From NCBI GenBank assembly GCA_902600475.1, contig CACKJM010000005.1, positions 20,560 to 84,559 of the forward strand: a DNA stretch of 64,000 bases. The letters are read 5' to 3'. The notes below the pieces were generated by a model. The model was not told where the DNA came from. It saw only the letters and a list, made by a program, of their open reading frames with translations, and did no database searches. Origin of the DNA: an uncultured Prochlorococcus sp. (lineage in GTDB: Bacteria > Cyanobacteriota > Cyanobacteriia > PCC-6307 > Cyanobiaceae). The position numbers and the translations under genes were made by a program. This document shows, in pieces, positions 35,199-45,782 of this stretch; position 1 is the first letter of the stretch; the number at the start of each line of letters is the position of its first letter.

Positions 35199-36353
35199 CT
35201 ATTTAATACTTGAGTAAATAAGAGATTTAGTCATTTGATTAAGGACTAATTTTCTTGTAAAAAGAAATTTATTTAAAAGTAAAAATGAAAATTTTCTTAT
35301 TGGAAATAAAAAAACGTTTCGATTAGCAAAAATTGATATCAGCGAGTCAGTTATAAAAATAGTGACAATAATATCTAAAATTCTGCTTGAAAAATACTTA
35401 AATTTAAACAATATCAATTGCAATTTAGTAATAGCAGTATTTTTATTAAAAAGATCATAAATAGTATTAACATCTCTCCAGCAAGTATTTAGACCCTGAC
35501 CACCAACAGGATGAAATGTATGAAATGCATCTCCTACAAAAACTAATTTTTTAAAATTTAAAACTGGTAAATTCAAGGATAATGAAACAGGAAAAATATT
35601 AAATTCGCCAATTATTTGGTCCAACTTAAATTCATTAGGCAAGATTGTTGATAAATTATCCATTAAAAAATTCTTGTCAGAATTCAACCTTTCAATTGCC
35701 TTTAATGTACTGGAAGTCCAAATTACTTGATATAAGTTTTTTTCTAAAGGTAATAATGCAAGTGGGCCTTCTTTTCTAAAAATTTCATAAGCTCGTTTTT
35801 CACAATGACCTCTAAGGGAAACTTTAAAAGTTAAACAAGACTGACTGTAAGATTTTTTTATATCAACAAAATCTATGAATTTTTTATCAAGTGAGTTTGC
35901 TCCTGTTGAAAAGAATTGATAATCAAATAATATTTTTTTACGTAACAATATCTGTGGTGTTATAAAAAAAATATTTTCATAATTGTCAATCTCTTGAAAA
36001 AATACGTTCATTAGATCCGAATGTTTAACTACCCAGCCAATATTTCCGGCAGAACTTATATCATCATCTAATTCAGAAGTTGATAAATTGGTGGAAGCTG
36101 AAGTTACGCTATCTGAAATTGAAAGGGTATCAAAGCCAAATAAAAATGGTTCTAATTTTTTCCAAAGTCTGAATTTAGATAAGATTTTTCTTGTTGAGTG
36201 AGTAATTGCATAAGTTTTATCTTTATCAATTAATCTATCTTTTGGTAACAAGTCAGTTAAAAAAATATTGCAATCAAATTTTGAAAGTGCAATTGAAAGT
36301 AATAAACCTGTGGGACCTGATCCAACAATTTTAAAATTGAATTTATTTTTCAT
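35199..36353 (-). CDS. UbiH/Coq6-type FAD monooxygenase
   Basis: The 384-aa flavoprotein has the Rossmann motif IVGSGPTGLLLSIALS (~9-24) and the second FAD motif FVGDAFHTFHPVGGQGLN (~290-307) typical of UbiH/VisC aromatic hydroxylases. In cyanobacteria, which make plastoquinone rather than ubiquinone, the substrate is uncertain. The C-terminal ~80 residues are hydrophobic and may bind the membrane. It is in the run of minus-strand genes from dapB to DUF4335. Confidence 0.83.
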   Translation of the reverse strand: MKNKFNFKIVGSGPTGLLLSIALSKFDCNIFLTDLLPKDRLIDKDKTYAITHSTRKILSKFRLWKKLEPFLFGFDTLSISDSVTSASTNLSTSELDDDISSAGNIGWVVKHSDLMNVFFQEIDNYENIFFITPQILLRKKILFDYQFFSTGANSLDKKFIDFVDIKKSYSQSCLTFKVSLRGHCEKRAYEIFRKEGPLALLPLEKNLYQVIWTSSTLKAIERLNSDKNFLMDNLSTILPNEFKLDQIIGEFNIFPVSLSLNLPVLNFKKLVFVGDAFHTFHPVGGQGLNTCWRDVNTIYDLFNKNTAITKLQLILFKFKYFSSRILDIIVTIFITDSLISIFANRNVFLFPIRKFSFLLLNKFLFTRKLVLNQMTKSLIYSSIK

Positions 36354-36372
36354 CTTATTTTATAAACATCAA

Positions 36373-37014
36373 CTATCTATTCAGATAAATATAGCAAATT
36401 TCCTCAAATGCCGGCCTTAATAAATAGGGATACTCACCAACCCATAAGTTAATTTCAGGAAGCCAAGCATCGGTCAAATAAAAATCTCTGTCAAAATTAC
36501 GGTTGTCAGATGTTATTAAACATCTAATACTCGAACCAACCCTAATTTGACTGTGCTTATTTTCCATAGGAAAACTTAATTTTTCCAAATAACCATCTTC
36601 ATCTTCTAATTCAAGTACTAACCAAGTCCTCTTGTTTTCGACAATTTCTAATCGACCTTGCCTATTAGATTGTTCTCTTGAACTTTCAATCTTTTCTGTT
36701 TTATAGATATCTGATACATAGCCATCAAATATAGAAAAAAATTTATATTTTCTTAATTGCAAGTTTTTTCTACTTGATTCAAGAATAGGGCCCCAAATGA
36801 TATACAAAAAGAAACCTACACATAGGAATAACCAGAAATTATTAGTTTGATCTCCAGTCGAACTAATAATTAATGAGATAAATCCACCAATTGAAGAAAC
36901 TATTACTCTTTGAAGAATTTTTCTAGGATTCCCCAAAGTGTACTTAAATTGACTTCCTGTACCAACTGCAGGAATAAGTTTTGAAATTTGACTTGAATTA
37001 ATTGGAATTATCAT
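36373..37014 (-). CDS. Conserved cyanobacterial membrane protein, 213 aa
   Basis: Two adjacent membrane helices (VIVSSIGGFISLIISS and NFWLFLCVGFFLYIIWGP) are followed by a ~120-residue soluble domain containing a beta-rich segment (KRTWLVLELEDEDGYLEKLSFP) and AWLPEINLWVGEYPYLLR. I do not recognise a named family. It starts two bases from the end of dapB and is surely cotranscribed with it. Confidence 0.68.
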   Translation of the reverse strand: MIIPINSSQISKLIPAVGTGSQFKYTLGNPRKILQRVIVSSIGGFISLIISSTGDQTNNFWLFLCVGFFLYIIWGPILESSRKNLQLRKYKFFSIFDGYVSDIYKTEKIESSREQSNRQGRLEIVENKRTWLVLELEDEDGYLEKLSFPMENKHSQIRVGSSIRCLITSDNRNFDRDFYLTDAWLPEINLWVGEYPYLLRPAFEEICYIYLNR

Positions 37015-37015
37015 T

Positions 37016-37864
37016 TTAAAAAATCATTTTTTCAAGTCCGTAAACTAAAGTTTCATAATTACCTATTTTTTTAATAGCCTGTAAAACTCCTGGCATATAT
37101 GCCTTTCTATCAATAGTGTCATGTTTAATTGTGTATGTTTCACCTGGAGATCCCATAATTACTAACTGATGAGCGAGTAATCCTGGTAATCGTACAGAAT
37201 GTATATTAATTCCTGAATCTCTGAGTCCACCGCGTACACCTTTCAATGACTCAGACTCTTTTACTAAATTCTCATTAAATTTCTTTGGATATTCTTCAAT
37301 CATTTCCGCAGTTTTTATACAAGTCCCACTAGGAGAATCAGCTTTTTGATTATGATGCATCTCAATTAATTCAATATTGTCGTAAAACCTTGCAGCTACA
37401 GATGCCGCCTGCTGAAGAAGAACCATACCTACTGAAAAATTAGGAATTATTGCACAACCAACCGATGCTTTCTGAGCAAAAACAGACAAATCTTTTATTT
37501 GCGAAGGAGAGAGTCCTGTGGTTCCGACCACTGGTGAAATACCATATGCGATAGCTGATCTGGTATTTTCATAGACAGAATCAGGATGAGTAAAATCAAC
37601 CAGAACAGGTCTAATATTTTCATTTCTATAATTTTGACTAACGGAACATAAAGTCCCTTCAAAATCATTTGAAACAAAAACATCACAATTTTTTACCTTC
37701 AATAATTCAGAAATATTTGCGCCATTGTTCTTTTCGTTTATGTCTATTGCTGCGACAAGTTCACAATCTGTAGAATTTAATACAGTATTAACAACTTCGC
37801 TACCCATTCTGCCTAAAGCTCCTGAAACTAGTACTGGTATAGGTTTTTTAGAATTTTCAATCAT
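37016..37864 (-). CDS. dapB: 4-hydroxy-tetrahydrodipicolinate reductase
   Basis: The 282-aa enzyme carries the NAD(P)-binding GALGRMG (15-21) and the substrate motif [12 protein letters not shown]. It catalyses the second committed step of the diaminopimelate and lysine pathway, using NAD(P)H. It diverges from chlH over ~100 bases. Length is normal. Confidence 0.96.
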   Translation of the reverse strand: MIENSKKPIPVLVSGALGRMGSEVVNTVLNSTDCELVAAIDINEKNNGANISELLKVKNCDVFVSNDFEGTLCSVSQNYRNENIRPVLVDFTHPDSVYENTRSAIAYGISPVVGTTGLSPSQIKDLSVFAQKASVGCAIIPNFSVGMVLLQQAASVAARFYDNIELIEMHHNQKADSPSGTCIKTAEMIEEYPKKFNENLVKESESLKGVRGGLRDSGINIHSVRLPGLLAHQLVIMGSPGETYTIKHDTIDRKAYMPGVLQAIKKIGNYETLVYGLEKMIF

Positions 37865-37966
37865 TTTTTTAAAAAATTTTTTTTTAAAGGTTGTTACACG
37901 CTATTTATATTGCACACAATAACGTCTTTTCATTCGTAGGCTGGTAGAAATACTTAAAGAAAATCA

Positions 37967-40900
37967 ATGTTTACGCAGGTCCGCTCAGCAAATCGCAGAG
38001 TATCTCCTGTTGAGGATAACAAACACAAAGTTGTAATAAAAGCAGTTTATGTTGTCCTTGAGCCACAATACCAAAATTCCTTAACGGAAGCTGCAAAGTC
38101 AATAAATAAAATGAATGGGCCAATAGGTATAGACCTTAGCGGCTACCTTATTGAAGAACTTAGGAATGATAGTAATTTTGAAGACTTTAAAGAAGATATA
38201 GCTAATGCTGATATATTCGTAGCTTCTCTAATTTTCATTGAAGACCTTGCTCAAAAAGTTGTTGATGCAGTATCTCCATTTAAAGACAAACTAAAAGCAT
38301 CAATAGTATTCCCCTCCATGCCAGAGGTAATGAGATTAAATAAGTTAGGTTCATTTAGCATGGCCCAACTTGGTCAATCTAAAAGTATTATTGGAGATTT
38401 AATAAAAAAGAAAAAAGAATCTGATGGAGCAAGTTTCCAAGATTCAATGCTGAAGTTATTAAATACACTACCTTCAATACTTAAATATCTACCAGTAGAA
38501 AAAGCTCAAGATGCTAGAACATTTATTCTGAGTTTTCAGTACTGGTTAGGTGGTACCACTGAGAACTTAAAAAACTTCTTGTTAATGATTTCTGAAAAGT
38601 ATGCTGTTTCAGAGAACATAAAAGATCAAATAGAAGAATTCAAAATTCAAGACCCAGAAACATTCCCTGATTTAGGAATTTGGCATCCTCTTGCTCCTTG
38701 CATGTTTGAAAGTCTTAAAGAATATCAAAATTGGGAAAATAATAGGAAAGATATAAATCCTAAAGATGACAAAACTCCAACAATAGGTTTAGTGCTTCAA
38801 AGGAGTCATATTGTTACGGGAGATGATGCTCATTACGTTGCTGTTATACAAGAATTGGAATACAGAGGGGCGAGAGTACTACCTATTTTTTGTGGAGGTC
38901 TAGATTTTTCTAAACCAGTTAATGAATTTTATTATGATTCCATAAATAAGGATCAACCTATAGTAGACGGAGTTGTATCTCTAACAGGATTTGCACTAGT
39001 TGGTGGGCCAGCAAGACAAGATCATCCTAAAGCTATTGAAGCCCTAAAAAGGTTAAACAGACCTTATATGGTTGCACTTCCATTAGTATTCCAAACCACA
39101 CAAGAATGGGAAGATAGTGATCTAGGGTTACACCCAGTTCAGGTAGCACTTCAAATTGCAATACCAGAGCTTGATGGTGCTATTGAACCTATTATTCTCT
39201 CAGGTCGTGATGATGCTACAGGTAAGGCGCATACGCTCCAAGATCGAGTTGATGTAATAGCTGAAAGAGCCATAAAATGGTCAACTTTAAGAGTCAAAAA
39301 AAGAAAGGACAAAAAATTAGCAATTACAGTATTTAGTTTTCCACCAGACAAAGGAAATGTTGGAACGGCAGCATACTTGAATGTTTTCGGTTCAATTTAT
39401 AGAGTTCTCCTTGAAATGAAATCGAAAGGATATCAAATAGATGATCTTCCAAGTAATTCAAAAGAATTAATGGAAAAAGTAATTAATAACCCTGAAGCAA
39501 TGGACGGCTCTCCCGAGTTAAATATTGCTCATAAAATGTCAGTAAAAGAATACGAAGAGTTCACACCATATTCACAAAGACTTGAAGAGAATTGGGGTAA
39601 ACCTCCTGGAAACCTAAATAGTGACGGACAAAATTTACTTATTTATGGAAAACATTTTGGAAATGTTTTTATAGGTGTACAACCTACATTCGGTTACGAA
39701 GGTGATCCGATGAGGTTACTTTATTCAAGAAGTGCCAGTCCTCATCACGGTTTTGCCGCTTATTACACCTATGTAGAAAAAATCTGGGGAGCTGATGCTG
39801 TTCTTCATTTTGGAACTCACGGATCACTCGAATTTATGCCTGGTAAACAGATGGGCATGAGTGAAACATGCTATCCGGATTCTCTCATTGGATCATTACC
39901 TAATTTGTATTACTATGCTGCTAATAATCCTTCTGAAGCAACAATCGCGAAAAGAAGAGGTTACGCCTCAACCATTAGCTATCTAACTCCTCCAGCAGAA
40001 AATGCAGGACTCTACAAAGGACTTAAAGAACTAAGTGAACTTGTTGGTTCTTATCAACAACTAAGAGAAAATAGTAGGGGTATTCAAATTGTTAATGCAA
40101 TAGTTGAGACTTCTAAACAATGTAACCTTGACAAAGATGTTGATCTACCTTCAAAGGACGTAGAAGAACTTTCAATAGATGAAAGAGATTTATTTGTTGG
40201 TAATGTCTATAAACAGTTGATGGAAATTGAAAGTAGATTATTACCTTGCGGACTTCATACTATTGGAGAAGCACCAACTGCAGAAGAAGCTGTAGCAACC
40301 CTTGTAAATATTGCATCTTTAGAAAGAGAACAAGAGGGATTAAGATCTCTTCCTGGACTACTTGCAGAATCCATAGGTCTAACTATTGACCAAATTTATG
40401 ATGGTAATAATAAAGGTGAACTTAAATTTGTAGAGTTAAATGAAAAAATCATAAAGGCAGCCAGAGAGTCGATTTTTGCGATGGTTAACTCTTTAAAAAT
40501 AGTCGACGGCAGAGTTTATTTAGAAAAATCACTCCTTTCCAAACTTTTTGACTTACTTAAAGTATTTGGTATGAATTTACCTACCCCTTGGCTAAGAGTC
40601 TGTAGGTTAAATGGATTTAATGAAGTTAATCAGAAGGAATTAAATAAATTATTTGATTATTTACTTTTCTGTTTGGAACAGGTCTGCGCAGACAAAGAAA
40701 TGGATAGCCTCATTAAAGCATTAGATGGAAATTATGTTTTACCTGGACCAGGTGGAGATCCTATAAGAAATCCAGGTGTTTTGCCCAGTGGTAAAAATAT
40801 CCATGCACTTGATCCTCAATCAATTCCGACTACAGCAGCAGTTGCTGCTGCCAAGTCAGTTGTTGACAAATTAATTGAAAGACAAAAAGAAGAGCAAGGG

Positions 40901-41977
40901 ACATGGCCTGAAACAATTGCTTGCGTTTTATGGGGTACTGATAACATCAAAACTTATGGAGAATCATTAGCACAAATTTTATGGTTTGTTGGGGTCAAAC
41001 CAAAACCAGACTCTGTTGGGAGAATTAACAAATTAGAATTAATTTCTTTAAAAGAATTAGGTAGACCAAGAATAGATGTGGTTGTTAACTGTTCAGGTGT
41101 ATTTAGAGATCTATTTATCAATCAAATGGCATTAATTGATCAGGCAGTCAAATTAGCAGCTGAGGCTGATGAACCTTTGGAATCTAATTTTGTAAGAAAA
41201 CATTCATTAAAACAAGCAGAAAAAGAAGGCACCTCTATCAGAGAAGCTTCAGCTAGAGTTTTCTCTAATGCAAGTGGAAGCTACAGTTCAAATGTTAATT
41301 TAGCCGTAGAAAATTCAACTTGGGAGGAAGAAAATGAGTTACAAGAAATGTATTTATCACGCAAAACATATGCCTTTAATGCCGATAATCCTGGAGAAAT
41401 GAATCAAAAAAGAGAGGTATTTGAGTCAGTAATGAAAACAGCGGATGTTACATTTCAAAACCTTGATTCCTCAGAGATTTCATTAACAGATGTAAGTCAT
41501 TATTTTGATTCAGATCCTACAAAATTAATTAAAACACTAAGAGATGACGGCAAGGAGCCAAGTAGCTATATCGCAGATACTACTACTTCTAATGCCCAGG
41601 TTAGAACACTTGGAGAGACTATCAGATTAGACTCAAGGACAAAACTTTTAAATCCTAAGTGGTATGAAGGAATGCTCAAATCTGGTTATGAGGGTGTTAG
41701 AGAGCTCTCTAATAGACTTAATTACACACTCGGTTGGAGTGCGACAAGTGGACAAGTTGATAATTTTGTTTATGAAGAAACGAATGAAACATTTATAAAT
41801 GACGAAGAGATGAGAAAAAGACTTATGGATTTAAATCCAAATAGTTTTAGAAGGATAGTAGGGACTTTACTAGAAGTTAATGGTAGAGGATATTGGGAAA
41901 CATCAGATGAAAATATAGAGCAGTTGAAAGAACTTTATCAAGAGGTAGAGGATAAAATTGAAGGTGTTAAAGAATAA
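37967..41977 (+). CDS. chlH: Magnesium chelatase subunit H
   Basis: The 1336-aa protoporphyrin-binding subunit of Mg-chelatase works with ChlI and ChlD at the branch point to chlorophyll. It starts [14 protein letters not shown] and contains the long CobN-like core, for example [40 protein letters not shown] and [15 protein letters not shown]. The length fits cyanobacterial ChlH. It converges on folP with five bases between stops. Confidence 0.97.
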   Translation: MFTQVRSANRRVSPVEDNKHKVVIKAVYVVLEPQYQNSLTEAAKSINKMNGPIGIDLSGYLIEELRNDSNFEDFKEDIANADIFVASLIFIEDLAQKVVDAVSPFKDKLKASIVFPSMPEVMRLNKLGSFSMAQLGQSKSIIGDLIKKKKESDGASFQDSMLKLLNTLPSILKYLPVEKAQDARTFILSFQYWLGGTTENLKNFLLMISEKYAVSENIKDQIEEFKIQDPETFPDLGIWHPLAPCMFESLKEYQNWENNRKDINPKDDKTPTIGLVLQRSHIVTGDDAHYVAVIQELEYRGARVLPIFCGGLDFSKPVNEFYYDSINKDQPIVDGVVSLTGFALVGGPARQDHPKAIEALKRLNRPYMVALPLVFQTTQEWEDSDLGLHPVQVALQIAIPELDGAIEPIILSGRDDATGKAHTLQDRVDVIAERAIKWSTLRVKKRKDKKLAITVFSFPPDKGNVGTAAYLNVFGSIYRVLLEMKSKGYQIDDLPSNSKELMEKVINNPEAMDGSPELNIAHKMSVKEYEEFTPYSQRLEENWGKPPGNLNSDGQNLLIYGKHFGNVFIGVQPTFGYEGDPMRLLYSRSASPHHGFAAYYTYVEKIWGADAVLHFGTHGSLEFMPGKQMGMSETCYPDSLIGSLPNLYYYAANNPSEATIAKRRGYASTISYLTPPAENAGLYKGLKELSELVGSYQQLRENSRGIQIVNAIVETSKQCNLDKDVDLPSKDVEELSIDERDLFVGNVYKQLMEIESRLLPCGLHTIGEAPTAEEAVATLVNIASLEREQEGLRSLPGLLAESIGLTIDQIYDGNNKGELKFVELNEKIIKAARESIFAMVNSLKIVDGRVYLEKSLLSKLFDLLKVFGMNLPTPWLRVCRLNGFNEVNQKELNKLFDYLLFCLEQVCADKEMDSLIKALDGNYVLPGPGGDPIRNPGVLPSGKNIHALDPQSIPTTAAVAAAKSVVDKLIERQKEEQGTWPETIACVLWGTDNIKTYGESLAQILWFVGVKPKPDSVGRINKLELISLKELGRPRIDVVVNCSGVFRDLFINQMALIDQAVKLAAEADEPLESNFVRKHSLKQAEKEGTSIREASARVFSNASGSYSSNVNLAVENSTWEEENELQEMYLSRKTYAFNADNPGEMNQKREVFESVMKTADVTFQNLDSSEISLTDVSHYFDSDPTKLIKTLRDDGKEPSSYIADTTTSNAQVRTLGETIRLDSRTKLLNPKWYEGMLKSGYEGVRELSNRLNYTLGWSATSGQVDNFVYEETNETFINDEEMRKRLMDLNPNSFRRIVGTLLEVNGRGYWETSDENIEQLKELYQEVEDKIEGVKE

Positions 41978-41982
41978 TATTT

Positions 41983-42837
41983 TTATTTTCTGTAAATCCT
42001 ATCTGATACTTTTAAAATTTTATAATTCATTGCCACATTGTGAACTCTCACAATATCAATTTTAAATTGTGAACAAAGACAGCTTATTGCAAGTGTTCCT
42101 ATATCTCTCTCTTTGGGATTTATTTCGTCTAAAATTTCTCCTATAAACCTTTTCCTTGATGCACCAATAAGAATTGGTAAATTTAATTCTTTAAATACAT
42201 CCAAGTTTCTTAAAATTTCGAGATTTTGATTAATATCTTTTGAAAAACCAATTCCAGGATCCACAATTATATTTCTTTTTGATATGTTCTTCTTTAAAGC
42301 ATCATTTATCAAAATCTCAAGAGAATACTTAACCTCACTCAATACATTTTTGTATTTAGAAAGTTGATTCATATTTTTACTATTCCCACGACTGTGAGTT
42401 ATGACAAATGGGCAATTAAATTTTGAAACAACATCCAAAATTTCCTTATCTCTTCTTCCGCCCGTAACATCATTAATCCAATTTGCACCATTCATAAGAG
42501 CTTCGTAAGCCACCTCAGAATTAAAGGTATCAATAGAAATTAAAACATCTGGATATTTAGATTTTATTAATTTCAGATATGGGATCAATCTTTTTATTTC
42601 TTTTTTAGATCCAACTTCCTCAGCACCAGGCCTTGTACTCTGAGCACCAAGATCAACAATATCTACACCATTACTCAAAAAATGATTAACTTGATCTAAA
42701 ACTTTCTTTGAGGAATTTAAATCTCCTCCATCACTAAATGAATCAGGAGTTAAATTAATAATCCCCATGATAGAAGTTTTTTGTCGCCAGCCTATTGGCC
42801 AAGGGTTTTTATTATTGATAATTTGCAATTCTTGCAA
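41983..42837 (-). CDS. folP: Dihydropteroate synthase
   Basis: The 284-aa enzyme joins p-aminobenzoate and the pterin pyrophosphate in folate synthesis. Motifs: [31 protein letters not shown] and [11 protein letters not shown]. It overlaps tpiA by 26 bases, so the order is S4 protein, tpiA, folP in one minus-strand unit. Confidence 0.95.
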   Translation of the reverse strand: MQELQIINNKNPWPIGWRQKTSIMGIINLTPDSFSDGGDLNSSKKVLDQVNHFLSNGVDIVDLGAQSTRPGAEEVGSKKEIKRLIPYLKLIKSKYPDVLISIDTFNSEVAYEALMNGANWINDVTGGRRDKEILDVVSKFNCPFVITHSRGNSKNMNQLSKYKNVLSEVKYSLEILINDALKKNISKRNIIVDPGIGFSKDINQNLEILRNLDVFKELNLPILIGASRKRFIGEILDEINPKERDIGTLAISCLCSQFKIDIVRVHNVAMNYKILKVSDRIYRK

Positions 42838-43537
42838 AACTATTAGGATCTAATGAAGCCCCTCCAACCAAGACTCCATCGATATCACTCATTGACATAA
42901 TTTCGTCAATATTATTAGGTTTAACTGATCCTCCATATTGAATAATCACATCTTCGTAACCTATTAATTTTCGAATCAAAGAACATATTTTATTAGCGTC
43001 TTTAGCCTCACATGTTTTACCTGTACCAATAGCCCAAATTGGTTCATAGGCAACGATTAAGTTTGAAGGATCTGTATTTTCCAGTCCTTGCTCAACCTGT
43101 CTAGTGATAACTCTATCTGCTTCTCCTCTCTCTCTTTGTTCCAATGTTTCCCCAACACAAACAATTGGAGTAAGTCCACTAGATTGAGCAAAAACTGCTC
43201 TTTTATTAATCTGTTCATCACTTTCACTAAAATATTTCCTTGGTTCACTGTGACCAACTATTGCATAAGAAACCCGATGCTCAAGGAGCATTTTTGGAGA
43301 TATTTCAGCAGTAAATGCTCCTTCATCTTCCCAATGGATATTCTGACTAGAAATATCTAGATAATCAAAATCAGAATGATTAGAAAAGGTTGAAATAGCG
43401 GTAAAAGGAGGGGCAATAATAACTTTACGATCATCCTTTATGTTTTTTATTAAAGGTAAAAACTCTTCTAAATAAGACTTGGTTTGAGCACAAGTCATAT
43501 GCATTTTCCAATTACCAGCAATAATAGATTTTCTCAA
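42812..43537 (-). CDS. tpiA: Triosephosphate isomerase
   Basis: The 241-aa TIM barrel interconverts glyceraldehyde-3-phosphate and dihydroxyacetone phosphate in the Calvin cycle and glycolysis. It has AGNWKMHM (Lys catalytic), [10 protein letters not shown] (His) and [13 protein letters not shown] (Glu), and closes with [10 protein letters not shown]. The long overlap with folP is notable for two unrelated pathways. Confidence 0.96.
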   Translation of the reverse strand: MRKSIIAGNWKMHMTCAQTKSYLEEFLPLIKNIKDDRKVIIAPPFTAISTFSNHSDFDYLDISSQNIHWEDEGAFTAEISPKMLLEHRVSYAIVGHSEPRKYFSESDEQINKRAVFAQSSGLTPIVCVGETLEQRERGEADRVITRQVEQGLENTDPSNLIVAYEPIWAIGTGKTCEAKDANKICSLIRKLIGYEDVIIQYGGSVKPNNIDEIMSMSDIDGVLVGGASLDPNSFARIANYQ

Positions 43538-43589
43538 AATATAATCTCCAAGAAAATCATAATAATATAAACTGAGGTTAATAAGTTAA

Positions 43590-43766
43590 CTAATCAAAAA
43601 TTAATTCATTTTTTAGAAACATAACTTTATCTCCCTTATTTAGTTTTCTTCCTCTTCTAGTTTCAACCGCACCATTTACTTTGACAGACCCAGATGTAAT
43701 AAAAAATTTTGCTTCTCCACCTGATGCTACCAAATTCTTCCATTTTAAGAATTGATCTAATTTCAT
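43590..43766 (-). CDS. S4-domain RNA-binding protein, 58 aa
   Basis: The small protein is one S4-like domain: MKLDQFLKWKNLVASGGEAK, then ITSGSVKVNGAVETRRGRKL and KGDKVMF. It matches the YaaA/YbcJ type, proposed to bind structured RNA, possibly rRNA. ATG at 43766 is a good start. It lies 52 bases upstream of tpiA on the same strand. Confidence 0.85.
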   Translation of the reverse strand: MKLDQFLKWKNLVASGGEAKFFITSGSVKVNGAVETRRGRKLNKGDKVMFLKNELIFD

Positions 43767-43823
43767 TGTTTTACATACCCAAAGAAATTGATAATGTAGG
43801 ATAAATATAAAATATATAATATC

Positions 43824-45530
43824 TTGCGACTAATACCTCCAATCAGGCCATATACAAATAGGTTTATAAAAGGTTTTATATGCATGCTTATTTACGTATC
43901 TTGTTGGCCGTTGTTGGCATATTTAGCCGGAAAATTAATCCCAGCAATTGGATCTGGTGATCTTTCAAAAGTTTCTAACATAATAGTTTGGTCATTATCA
44001 GTATTTTTAATTCAAAAAATTGCTCAATTTGGACAAGATGTTTTCATTGCAAAACCATCACTAGAAATTAGTGAAGTAATGACAGGAAATTTATTTAGAA
44101 AAATTCATAAAATTGAGATGAATTCCCTTGAAAATATTTCAGCAGGAGATATAACTTACAGACTAACGGAAGATGCAGACAGAGTAAGCGAAGTTATTTA
44201 TAAAACAGCCCAAGATACAATTCCGTGTACTTTACAATTATTAGCTGTAATAATATATATGTTTTATCTAGATTGGTCACTCACTCTATCAACCTTTGTA
44301 CTAGCACCATTGGTTATTCTTGTAGTTAATAATTTTGGTCGAAGAGTTTTATCAGCATCTGAAAAAAGTCAAGAATCAACAAGTGAATTAGCAGGTTTAA
44401 TAGGTGAATCTATAAATGGAATGTCTACCATAAGAGCTTTTGCTGCTGAAAGTTGGATTGAAAATAGATTTTACACTAAATTAAATTCAAATAAAAAAGC
44501 TAAATATAAAACATTAAAATTGCTTGCATTTCAGCATCCAGTTGTAGGTTTTGTAGAAGCCTTTGGAATATTAGCAATATTAGGTTTAGGAGCCTCAAGA
44601 ATTAACCTTGGTCTTCTAACTAGCGAAGAATTTAGTAGTTTTTTTGCTGCAATATTAATGCTTATTGATCCAATAAGCCATATAAGTACAAATTTCAATG
44701 ACTATAAACAAGCAGAAGCATCGATAAAAAGGTTAAAAAAAATAAATCTAGAATCTTTTGAAAATGACAATGAAAATTCAACAAGGATATCCAATATTGA
44801 AGGCAAAATCAGTTTCAAGAAAGTTGATTTTGAATATAAAAAAAATAATCAAGTCCTCAAAAATATAAATTTAGAAATTAAAAAAGGGGAAGTTACAGCT
44901 TTCGTCGGAGCTTCAGGGGCTGGCAAAAGTACAATGATGAGTCTTATTTTAAAATTTATAACTCCAAAAAATGGAGACATCTTTATTGATGATAAAAATC
45001 TAAAATTATTAAATACGAAAGATATAAGAAATAATATTGCTCTAGTACAGCAACAACCTTTTTTATTTTCTGGAAAGATAATCGACATAATAAGAATGGG
45101 TAGGAATTTTACTAAAGAAGAAATTATAGAATCCGCAAAAAAATCAAATGCTCACCAATTCATTGAAAAACTTCCTGATAAATATGAAACTAAGATAAAT
45201 GAAAGAGGATTAAATTTCTCCGGCGGACAGATTCAAAGGATTGCGATTGCAAGAGCAATATTGGGGAACCCTGCAATTCTACTTCTAGATGAAGCTACCA
45301 GCGCACTAGATGCAGAATCAGAAGCAGAAGTTCAAGAAGGGCTTAATAGAGCCATGAATAACAGGACTGTTATTGTTATTGCTCATAGATTAGCTACTAC
45401 TCAAGAAGCAGATAAAATAGTTGTTTTTGATAAGGGCGAAATTATTGAAATTGGAAAACATTCTGATTTAATTAATAAAAAAGGAATATATAAAGAATTA
45501 TGTGAAAAACAATTAATTAAGAAAATATAA
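43824..45530 (+). CDS. MsbA-type ABC exporter (fused membrane and ATPase domains)
   Basis: The 568-aa half-transporter has six helices in the first ~310 residues, followed by an ATPase with Walker A GASGAGKST, signature FSGGQIQR, Walker B ILLLDEATSALD and IAHRL. The start is TTG at 43824. Such proteins work as homodimers that export lipids, LPS precursors or drugs. Substrate cannot be deduced. It is followed by the DUF6447 gene. Confidence 0.9.
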   Translation: MRLIPPIRPYTNRFIKGFICMLIYVSCWPLLAYLAGKLIPAIGSGDLSKVSNIIVWSLSVFLIQKIAQFGQDVFIAKPSLEISEVMTGNLFRKIHKIEMNSLENISAGDITYRLTEDADRVSEVIYKTAQDTIPCTLQLLAVIIYMFYLDWSLTLSTFVLAPLVILVVNNFGRRVLSASEKSQESTSELAGLIGESINGMSTIRAFAAESWIENRFYTKLNSNKKAKYKTLKLLAFQHPVVGFVEAFGILAILGLGASRINLGLLTSEEFSSFFAAILMLIDPISHISTNFNDYKQAEASIKRLKKINLESFENDNENSTRISNIEGKISFKKVDFEYKKNNQVLKNINLEIKKGEVTAFVGASGAGKSTMMSLILKFITPKNGDIFIDDKNLKLLNTKDIRNNIALVQQQPFLFSGKIIDIIRMGRNFTKEEIIESAKKSNAHQFIEKLPDKYETKINERGLNFSGGQIQRIAIARAILGNPAILLLDEATSALDAESEAEVQEGLNRAMNNRTVIVIAHRLATTQEADKIVVFDKGEIIEIGKHSDLINKKGIYKELCEKQLIKKI

Positions 45531-45560
45531 CACTAGCTTATTTATTAAAATATCAAATCT

Positions 45561-45779
45561 ATGAGTGAAAATCAAAATGATTCTAGCAATCCAGTTTTAA
45601 CCTTTGAAGGGAAAAAGTATTTTATAAATCAACTTTCCAAGGAAATAAAAGAATCTATAAATGCATTACAAATAGCAGAAACTCAACTTAAAATGCATCA
45701 AGACACTTTGAAATTACTTACAATTAGTAGAAACTCCATAGCAAATCAATTAAAAGAAAAATTAAAAAACTTTGAATAA
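45561..45779 (+). CDS. Small coiled-coil protein (DUF6447-like), 72 aa
   Basis: FEGKKYFINQLSKEIKESINALQIAETQLKM (read in two parts) and LKLLTISRNSIANQLKEKL form a short beta start and a long helix likely to coil. The pattern FDGKxYxIxxLS resembles DUF6447. It converges on carB with three bases between stops. Unknown function. Confidence 0.65.
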   Translation: MSENQNDSSNPVLTFEGKKYFINQLSKEIKESINALQIAETQLKMHQDTLKLLTISRNSIANQLKEKLKNFE

Positions 45780-45782
45780 AGT